A stretch of DNA of 23,897 nucleotides from an uncultured Woeseia sp. (GTDB lineage: Bacteria > Pseudomonadota > Gammaproteobacteria > Steroidobacterales > Woeseiaceae), in assembly GCA_937925605.1 (NCBI GenBank), contig CALALV010000115.1, positions 1 to 23,897 of the forward strand, in the 5' to 3' direction. Shown piece after piece: positions 18,755 through 23,897 of the stretch (its first letter is position 1; each line of letters begins with the position of its first letter). A model generated the notes under the pieces. The model worked only from the letters and a program-made list of their open reading frames with translations. It did no database searches and had not been told where the DNA came from. The position numbers and the translations under genes were made by a program.

Positions 18755-19876
18755 CTAGCGTTTCTCGATCGGCACCCAGTCCTGCAGGCCGGGGCCCGTG
18801 TACTCGGCGCCCGGGCGGATCAGCTTGTTGTCGGCGCGCTGTTCCATGATGTGCGCGGCCCAGCCGGTGATGCGCGAGCAGACGAAGATCGGCGTGAACA
18901 AATAGGTCGGGATGCCCATGAAGTGGTAGACGCTGGCGGCGAAGAAATCGGCGTTGGCGAACAGCCGCTTCTCGTCCCACATGACCTTTTCGATCGCCGC
19001 GGACACGTCGTACAGCCTGCGATCGCCGCGTTCCTCGGCGAGCTCGAGCGACATCTTCTTGTTGACCGCGTTGCGCGGGTCGGACTCCGTGTAGACGCGG
19101 TGCCCGAAGCCCATGATCTTCTCCTTGTTCGCGAGCATCTCGCGCACGCCGGCCGCGGCCTCGTCGGCCGAATCGAACTTCTCGATCAGCTCCATCGCCG
19201 CCTCGTTGGCGCCGCCGTGCAGCGGGCCGCGCAGCGCGCCGATCGCGCCGGTCACGGCCGAGTGAAAGTCCGACAGCGTCGCCGTGATGACCCGCGCCGT
19301 GAAGGTCGAGGCGTTGAACTCGTGCTCGGCGTACAGGATCAGCGTCGTGTCGAGGCAGCGGCGGTGCAGGGCCGGCGCGGGCTCGTCGTGCAGCATGTGC
19401 AGGAAGTGCCCCGCCACCGAGTCGTCGTCGGTCTCGGTATCGATGCGCTTGCCGTCCGCGTGAAAGCGGTGCCAGTACAGCAGCATCGACGGCAGGCAGG
19501 CCAGCAGCCGGTCCGCCACGTGGCCCTGGTTCGCGAAGTCGCCCTCCGGCTCGACGTTGCCGAGCATCGACACGCCGGTGCGCAGCACGTCCATCGGGTG
19601 CGCGTCCGCCGGCACCATCTCCAGCACGGTCTTCACCGCGTCCGGCAGTCCGCGCAGCGATTTCAGCCGCTCGATGTAGTCGTCGAGCTGCGCCTGCGTC
19701 GGCAACTCGCCGTGCAGCAGCAGGTAGGCGACCTCCTCGAAGCGGGCATTGTCCGCGAGGTCGTAGATGTCGTAGCCGCGGTAGGTCAGGCCGGTGCCTT
19801 CCTGGCCGACCGTGCACAGGGCGGTCTTGCCGGCGATCACGCCGGCCAGGCCACCCGTCTTCTTCTTGTCCGCCAT
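18755..19876 (-). CDS. prpC: 2-methylcitrate synthase
   Basis: A 373-residue citrate-synthase-family enzyme that condenses propionyl-CoA with oxaloacetate. The catalytic residues are His220 (GPLHGGANEAAM), His259 (GFGHRVY) and Asp310 (NADFF). The short length, about 373 against about 430 for the TCA enzyme with its N-terminal domain, and the gene order with prpB and prpD argue for methylcitrate synthase; the MADKKKTGGLAGVIAGKTAL start also fits PrpC. Some citrate synthase activity is common in this family. prpB ends 14 bases upstream. Confidence 0.95.
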   Translation of the reverse strand: MADKKKTGGLAGVIAGKTALCTVGQEGTGLTYRGYDIYDLADNARFEEVAYLLLHGELPTQAQLDDYIERLKSLRGLPDAVKTVLEMVPADAHPMDVLRTGVSMLGNVEPEGDFANQGHVADRLLACLPSMLLYWHRFHADGKRIDTETDDDSVAGHFLHMLHDEPAPALHRRCLDTTLILYAEHEFNASTFTARVITATLSDFHSAVTGAIGALRGPLHGGANEAAMELIEKFDSADEAAAGVREMLANKEKIMGFGHRVYTESDPRNAVNKKMSLELAEERGDRRLYDVSAAIEKVMWDEKRLFANADFFAASVYHFMGIPTYLFTPIFVCSRITGWAAHIMEQRADNKLIRPGAEYTGPGLQDWVPIEKR

Positions 19877-19890
19877 GTCCTCGGTCCTCT

Positions 19891-20790
19891 TCAGTCGTTG
19901 CGGCCGTCCGTCCGTTTCCCGGCGGCGAACAGCTCGTCCAGTTTGCGTTCGTACTCGTGGTAACCGAGCACGTCGTAGAGTTCGTCGCGCGTCTGCATGC
20001 GCCCGACGACCCCGGCCTGCGTACCCTCGTCGCGGATCGCCGCGTAGACGGCCTGCGCGGCCTTCGCCATCGCGCGGCTCGCGGACAGCGGGTACAGCGC
20101 CAGCTGCACGCCGGCCTCGCCGAGTTCGGCCAGCGTGAACAGCGGCGTGCGCCCGAACTCGGTCAGGTTAGCGAGCACCGGCACGCCGACTGCTTCGGTG
20201 AACTCGCGATACTCGCCCAGCGTCGTCAGCGCCTCGGCGAAGATCATGTCGGCGCCGGCCTCGACGTAGGCCTGCGCGCGCTCGATCGCGGCCTGCTGGC
20301 CCTCGACCGCGTGCGCGTCGGTACGCGCCATCAGCACGAAGGCCTCGTCTTCGCGGCCGTCGACGGCCGCCTTGATCCGGTCGCACATCTCAGCGGCCTC
20401 GACCAGCGCCTTGCCGGGCCGGTGGCCGCAGCGCTTGGCCGCGACCTGGTCCTCGAGGTGGCAGCCGGCGGCGCCGGCGCGGCTCATCTCGCGCACGGTG
20501 CGGCCGATCATGAACGCGCTGCCCCAGCCGGTGTCGGCGTCGACCAGCAGCGGCAGCTCGCTCGCGTAGCTGATGCGGCGGATGTCCTCGCAGACGTCGC
20601 CGAGCGTCGTCATCGCGAGATCAGGCAGGCCGAAGGAGTGGTTCGCGACGCCGGCGCCCGACAGGTACAGCGCGCGGAAGCCGGCACGCTCTGCGAGCAG
20701 CGCGGCGTAGGCGTTGATCGCGCCGACGACCTGCAGCGGCTTCTCCGCCGCGAGCGCTTCGCGGAATCGCGCTCCTCTGCTTGCTGCCAT
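19891..20790 (-). CDS. prpB: 2-methylisocitrate lyase
   Basis: A 299-residue PEP mutase/isocitrate lyase-superfamily enzyme that cleaves 2-methylisocitrate to pyruvate and succinate, the last step of the methylcitrate cycle. It has VGAINAYAALLAERAGF, the metal-binding LLVDADTGWGSAF (Asp84 and Asp86), the HLEDQVAAKRCGH loop with catalytic Cys121, and the MARTDAHAVEG block. Because the frame is open well upstream, the start was placed at ATG 20790: GGAGGA lies 3 bases before it, the best ribosome-binding site in this cluster, and the domain begins there. prpC follows after 14 bases. Confidence 0.95.
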   Translation of the reverse strand: MAASRGARFREALAAEKPLQVVGAINAYAALLAERAGFRALYLSGAGVANHSFGLPDLAMTTLGDVCEDIRRISYASELPLLVDADTGWGSAFMIGRTVREMSRAGAAGCHLEDQVAAKRCGHRPGKALVEAAEMCDRIKAAVDGREDEAFVLMARTDAHAVEGQQAAIERAQAYVEAGADMIFAEALTTLGEYREFTEAVGVPVLANLTEFGRTPLFTLAELGEAGVQLALYPLSASRAMAKAAQAVYAAIRDEGTQAGVVGRMQTRDELYDVLGYHEYERKLDELFAAGKRTDGRND

Positions 20791-20804
20791 GCGTCCTCCG
20801 GCTT

Positions 20805-20822
20805 TTTTAATTCGGATTAAAA
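20805..20822 (-). promoter_or_regulatory. AT-rich palindrome just before the prpB ribosome-binding site
   Basis: TTTTAAT (20805-20811) and ATTAAAA (20816-20822) are perfect 7-bp arms around TCGG, in an otherwise very GC-rich leader, ending 8 bases upstream of the GGAGGA box. It could be an operator or a start-site structure that affects prpB translation. I know no regulator for this motif. Confidence 0.4.
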
Positions 20823-20896
20823 CCCGGCGGCGCGTGCCTCGCGGGACGGCCCGGCGGGCCGCGCGACGCAACATCTGGGGAGCCCCGGGGCGAGCG

Positions 20897-20926
20897 ATTC
20901 TAAACCACGCCGACGGCGTTTCCCAA
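20897..20926 (-). promoter_or_regulatory. prp operon promoter with an inverted repeat in its spacer
   Basis: On the minus strand, TTGGGA (20926-20921) and TAGAAT (20902-20897, 5 of 6) are 18 bases apart, and a perfect ACGCCG/CGGCGT palindrome with one central base (20907-20919) lies between them. Transcription would start near 20890, about 100 nt before prpB. A regulator binding the spacer palindrome is plausible; no prpR-type gene is in the window. Confidence 0.55.
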
Positions 20927-20928
20927 AT

Positions 20929-20945
20929 GCGCCGCGGAGCGGCGC
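20929..20945 (-). terminator. Hairpin after acuI (weak terminator candidate)
   Basis: GCGCCGC/GCGGCGC, a 7-bp perfect stem with a 3-nt loop, begins directly after the acuI stop. Only ATTT follows on the minus strand, so termination is likely partial. It separates acuI from the prp promoter. Confidence 0.45.
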
Positions 20946-21938
20946 TCAGGCGATGCGCACGACCGCGCGTCCGGTCACCGTGCCGTCGATAAAAGCCTGG
21001 AAGTGGCCGGGAAGTTCGTCGAACGCGATCGAGCCTGGCGCGATCCGGTCGAGATGCCGCGGACGCAGGTCGCTGCCGATGCGGCGCCAGACGGCGAGCC
21101 TCAGGTCGCGCGGCGTGTCGACCGAGTTGATGCCGAGCAGGCAGACGGCGCGCAGGATGAACGGCATCACGCTGGTGTGCAGTTCGTGGCTCGCCGCCAG
21201 CCCGATCGAGGCGATGTTGCCGCCGTACTGCGTCGTGCGGGTCAGCCAGGCCAGCCAGTCGCCGCCCAGGTTGTCGATGGCGCCAGCCCACTCGGCCTTC
21301 TCGAGCGGCCGCTTGCCGGTATCGACCTGCGCACGGTCGAGCACGCGGCTCGCGCCGATCGCGCCGAGATAGTCGGCCTGCTCCGCCGACTTGCCGGACA
21401 GCGCGACGACTTCGTAGCCGCGTCCGCTGAGCATGTCGATCGCGAGGCTGCCGACGCCGCCGGTCGCGCCGGTGACGACCACCGGGCCGAGCTCGGGCAG
21501 CTGGCCGTTCTGCTCCATCCGGTGGATCGCGAGCGCGGCCGTGTAGCCGGCGGTCCCGATCTGCATCGCGGCAAACGGGTCGATGCCGTCCGGCAGCGGC
21601 ACGACGGCCGCAGCCGGCACGCGCGCGTATTCCGCGTAGCCGCCGTCGCGGGTCTCGGACAGGCCGCAGCCGTTCACGACCACCGGCAGGCCGGGCTCCA
21701 GATCCGGGTGTGCGGAGCTCTCGATCGTGCCGGCCAGGTCGATGCCGCCGACCAGCGGGTACTGCCTGAGGATCCGGCCCTTGCCGGTCGCGGCCAGCGC
21801 GTCCTTGTAGTTGATCGTCGAGTGGCTGACCCGGATGACGGTATCGCCGTCCGACAGGTCGTCGAGCCCGAGCTCGGCGAAGCCGGCGCGGATCTCGCCG
21901 TCCTGCTGGTCGATGCGGTAGGCGCGGAACGGGCTCAT
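20946..21938 (-). CDS. acuI: Acryloyl-CoA reductase (AcuI/YhdH type)
   Basis: A 330-residue zinc-independent medium-chain dehydrogenase that reduces acryloyl-CoA to propionyl-CoA with NADPH. Diagnostic blocks: HSTINYKDALAATGKG (residues 39-54), YPLVGGIDLAGTIESS, GDGGYAEYARV-like DGGYAEYARV, IGTAGYTAALAI and the nucleotide loop TGATGGVGSLAI. It lacks the catalytic zinc ligands of alcohol dehydrogenases, as the family does. It lies directly upstream of prpB, where its product propionyl-CoA is used. It follows the MBL gene by 11 bases, so they may share a transcript. YhdH-type oxidoreductases of uncertain substrate are the alternative. Confidence 0.88.
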   Translation of the reverse strand: MSPFRAYRIDQQDGEIRAGFAELGLDDLSDGDTVIRVSHSTINYKDALAATGKGRILRQYPLVGGIDLAGTIESSAHPDLEPGLPVVVNGCGLSETRDGGYAEYARVPAAAVVPLPDGIDPFAAMQIGTAGYTAALAIHRMEQNGQLPELGPVVVTGATGGVGSLAIDMLSGRGYEVVALSGKSAEQADYLGAIGASRVLDRAQVDTGKRPLEKAEWAGAIDNLGGDWLAWLTRTTQYGGNIASIGLAASHELHTSVMPFILRAVCLLGINSVDTPRDLRLAVWRRIGSDLRPRHLDRIAPGSIAFDELPGHFQAFIDGTVTGRAVVRIA

Positions 21939-21949
21939 GGCGATGTCCT

Positions 21950-22909
21950 TCAGCGGGCGGTGGGCGGTCCGTGGTCCAGCCAGAACTCGAGGCCCTGCGT
22001 GTTCAGCACGACGTCCATGTCGAGGATCTCGTGCAGGCGCTCGTCATCGAGCTCGACGCCGTGCGCGCGGGCGCGTTCGACGAGGTATTCGAACATCGCG
22101 GCCTCGATCGCCCGCGTGCGCTCCGGTGGGTCGGCGTGCCTGCGCGCGATCGCGACAAAGTCGTCGAGCGCGCGGTGCATGTCGGCGGCCAGGCGTTCGA
22201 GGTCGGTCACGCGGCTGTAGTGAGTCAGGAACAGCTGTTCCGGTTCCAGCGCCATGATCCGGTCGACCGCGCGGTGCGCCTCGTCCGGGTCGAAGTGCAC
22301 CGGCGTCGTGGTCGGGAAGATGAACTCGCCCGCGGCCGTGTCGAGCTCGCGGTAGGAAATGCCGAAGCTGTCGCCGGTGAAGACGCCTTGCGAGGCCGGG
22401 TCGGCGAGGCAGTAATGATGACGTGCATGGCCCTCGGTGTGCAGCACCCTGAGCGGGCGGCCGGCGAGTTCGAGCTCGTCGCCGTCGTCGACCTCGCGGA
22501 TGCGCCCGGCCGGGATCGGCACGAGCTCGCCGTACATCTCGCGATACTGCGCTTCGCCGTAGACGGCCATCGCGCCGCGCTCGAGCTTCGCCGGGTCGAT
22601 CATGTGCCGCGCGCCGCGCGGGTGCAGCACGACGGTCGCGTTCGGCAGCGATTCGAGCAGCAGGCCGGCGCCGCCGGCATGGTCGAGGTGCACGTGGGTC
22701 AGGAACACCCAGTCGACGTCGGCGGGCTCGACGTCGACACGGGCGAGCGCGGCGAGCAGCCGCGGCACGCTCGCGTTGGTGCCGGTGTCGACGAACGCGG
22801 CGCGGCCGTTCTCGACCAGCAGGTGACTCGCGTCGAGGCGCGGCCGCACGTAGTCCGTGTCGACCGCGGTGATGCCGTGCGGGTAGTGCGTCGTGTCGGC
22901 GGCCGTCAT
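21950..22909 (-). CDS. MBL-fold metallo-hydrolase
   Basis: A 319-residue metallo-beta-lactamase-fold protein without a signal peptide. The metal site is complete: THVHLDHAGG gives His72, His74, Asp76 and His77, followed by His161 (TEGHARHH), Asp180 (FTGDSFG) and His230 (LTHYSRV). The C-terminal ~80 residues are a helical extension seen in several single-domain MBL hydrolases. The longer open frame upstream overlaps cytochrome c4; ATG 22909 is chosen since the domain starts there and it lies 19 bases after the cytochrome stop, though no strong ribosome-binding site is visible. Substrate (thioester, lactone or other) cannot be told. Confidence 0.9.
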   Translation of the reverse strand: MTAADTTHYPHGITAVDTDYVRPRLDASHLLVENGRAAFVDTGTNASVPRLLAALARVDVEPADVDWVFLTHVHLDHAGGAGLLLESLPNATVVLHPRGARHMIDPAKLERGAMAVYGEAQYREMYGELVPIPAGRIREVDDGDELELAGRPLRVLHTEGHARHHYCLADPASQGVFTGDSFGISYRELDTAAGEFIFPTTTPVHFDPDEAHRAVDRIMALEPEQLFLTHYSRVTDLERLAADMHRALDDFVAIARRHADPPERTRAIEAAMFEYLVERARAHGVELDDERLHEILDMDVVLNTQGLEFWLDHGPPTAR

Positions 22910-22928
22910 GGCTGGCGCCAGCGCGCGC

Positions 22929-23543
22929 TTACTCGGCGTATTCGGGCGTGTACAGGCCTTCCTGGCGGCTCCAGGCCTCGGCCAGGCGCAGGATGTCCTC
23001 GTCACTCAGCGCGGCCGCGAAGCCGTTCATGATGTTGTTGGCGCGCTCGCCCGAGCGGTACTGTTTCAGCGCGTGCTCGAGGTAGCTCGGGTACTGGCCC
23101 GACAGCGTCGGCGGCGTCGGCATCAGGCCGTCGGCCCCGTTGCCGTGGCAGGCGAGGCAGGTCGCAGCGACGTCGATGCCCGCGACGTCCTCGCTGCTGA
23201 CGTGGTCGAGTTTCTTCTCGGGCCCTTCGAAGTAGACCGCGAGGTCGGCGATGTCCTGGTCGGACAGGCTGTCGCCCTGCGCCTGCATCGTCGGGTGCGG
23301 GCGGGTGCCGTCGCGGTAGGCCTTGAGCGCGAGCTCGATGTAGCCGGCCTTCTGGCCGCCGAGCTTCGGCACGCGGTAGGACGGGTAGGCGTTGCGGTAG
23401 CCCTCGATGCCATGGCAGCCGAGGCAGGTGTAGGCCAGCGCGGCACCGCGCTCGGCGTCGCCCTCGGCCTGCGCGGGCGGCGGGGCCAGGCCCGCGGCCA
23501 GCGCCGCGAGGCCGGCAAGGGCCAGTCTGAATCCAGTTATCAC
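22929..23543 (-). CDS. Diheme cytochrome c4-type protein
   Basis: A 204-residue periplasmic electron carrier with two class-I cytochrome c domains. A signal peptide (LALAGLAALAAGLAPPPAQA) is followed by heme sites CLGCH (40-44) and CLACH (129-133); Met86 in PTMQAQG and Met172 in NIMNGF are the expected sixth ligands. The repeat of PKLGGQKAGYIELALKAYR and PTLSGQYPSYLEHALKQYR shows the internal duplication typical of cytochrome c4. The start is a GTG at 23543, with GGAAA upstream; there is no in-frame ATG close to the signal peptide. It probably feeds a terminal oxidase, none of which is in view. Confidence 0.92.
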   Translation of the reverse strand: MITGFRLALAGLAALAAGLAPPPAQAEGDAERGAALAYTCLGCHGIEGYRNAYPSYRVPKLGGQKAGYIELALKAYRDGTRPHPTMQAQGDSLSDQDIADLAVYFEGPEKKLDHVSSEDVAGIDVAATCLACHGNGADGLMPTPPTLSGQYPSYLEHALKQYRSGERANNIMNGFAAALSDEDILRLAEAWSRQEGLYTPEYAE

Positions 23544-23566
23544 TATAAATTTCCGAGACTTGGTAA

Positions 23567-23585
23567 CCCGCTGCGGCGCAGCGGG
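23567..23585 (-). other. Hairpin in the cytochrome c4 leader
   Basis: A perfect 8-bp stem (CCCGCTGC/GCAGCGGG) with a 3-nt loop, about 24 bases upstream of the GTG start. No U-tract. It may shape or stabilise the 5' end of the message; function is inference. Confidence 0.35.
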
Positions 23586-23646
23586 CGGAATCGAGGGCGC
23601 TATGTTAGTGGCCTTCGAACGCGATTTCCACAACGTCGCCGCCCGG

Positions 23647-23699
23647 GTGTGCGACGAGTCGCATGCGAGGGAGACTCTCAATTAACTCTCGTCACACAC
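23647..23699. repeat. Inverted repeat, 12-bp arms
   Basis: GTGTGCGACGAG (23647-23658) and CTCGTCACACAC (23688-23699) are inverted with one mismatch, around a 29-base spacer. It abuts the next, larger inverted repeat without a gap, so the two may be one composite element. Confidence 0.55.
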
Positions 23700-23796
23700 G
23701 CCGGCCGGGTCGCGGGCGAGGCAAGGCACGAGGAGCGACGTGCACTTTAGGTACATGAGCGACGAGTAACGCGGCCTCGCCCGCGACCCGGCCGGC
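23700..23796. repeat. 97-bp element with perfect 23-bp inverted arms (MITE-like)
   Basis: The arm at 23700-23722 (begins GCCGGCCGGG, ends GCGAGGC) is the exact reverse complement of 23774-23796. The 51-base spacer contains the direct repeat GAGCGACG (23733-23740 and 23757-23764). No open frame spans it and no clear target-site duplication flanks it. The very long perfect stem, with no U-tract on either side, fits a miniature mobile or structural repeat better than a terminator. Family unknown to me. Confidence 0.7.
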
Positions 23797-23897
23797 CCAC
23801 ATAAGCAATTGATATCGAAGGGGTGCCGGTAAAATCCTCTGCCGCAGCGGTTGCCGACTCGGGCGTACCCCGTTACGCTCGGCGCGCTTACGCGCGG

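Larger units (their letters stand above)
23544..23897. other. Right-edge intergenic region
   Basis: 354 bases without a supported gene. Besides the hairpin and the two inverted repeats, TTGATA (23809-23814) and TAAAAT (23830-23835), 15 bases apart, form a weak + strand promoter candidate for a gene beyond the window. No promoter for cytochrome c4 was convincing. Confidence 0.5.

Noticed and set aside
18660..19817. A long N-terminal extension of prpD running through prpC
   Set aside because: The extension is an out-of-frame reading of prpC with Arg/Ala/Gly-rich content; prpD has a proper ATG and ribosome-binding site at 18659.

Overview
The window is about 24 kb of high-GC bacterial chromosome, most probably from a gammaproteobacterium. 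Three things point there: the origin-proximal order rsmG-parA-parB followed by atpI-B-E-F-H-A-G-D-C, a two-haem cytochrome c4-type protein, and a prpBC(D) methylcitrate cluster. The genus cannot be named from the sequence. The composition looks uniform, and I saw no tRNA, rRNA, CRISPR array, transposase or integrase gene.

Layout, left to right. 1-484 (-) is the start of an oligopeptide-binding lipoprotein cut by the window edge. 598-2900 (+) is a two-gene cassette: a DUF6502-type protein and a DUF5666-type repeat lipoprotein. They overlap by ATGA, are driven by a near-consensus promoter that leaves almost no 5' leader, and end at a strong intrinsic terminator. 3004-3696 (-) is an unrecognised lipoprotein. 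3701-10768 (-) is the complete F1Fo ATP synthase operon with a recognisable promoter at 10875-10903. 11127-12689 (+) holds an EAL-domain protein and a small exported cupin, inserted between the atp operon and parAB. From 12862 to 20790 (-) runs a co-directional train: prpB-prpC-prpD, an exported S9 peptidase, rsmG, parA and parB, closing on a 17-bp inverted repeat. 20946-23543 (-) holds cytochrome c4, an MBL-fold hydrolase and an AcuI-type acryloyl-CoA reductase. The right edge carries two adjacent large inverted repeats and no recognised gene.

How the genes fit together. The atp operon makes ATP from the proton gradient. AcuI makes propionyl-CoA from acryloyl-CoA, and PrpC, PrpD and PrpB then take propionyl-CoA to pyruvate and succinate, so the neighbouring genes form a plausible C3 acid route. 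RsmG, ParA and ParB are origin-proximal housekeeping genes. The usual upstream neighbour of rsmG (mnmG) is absent here and an S9 peptidase stands in its place. The least explained content is the DUF6502/DUF5666 cassette with its palindrome over the -10 box, the lipoprotein after atpC, and the inverted-repeat elements at 12800-12852 and 23647-23796.
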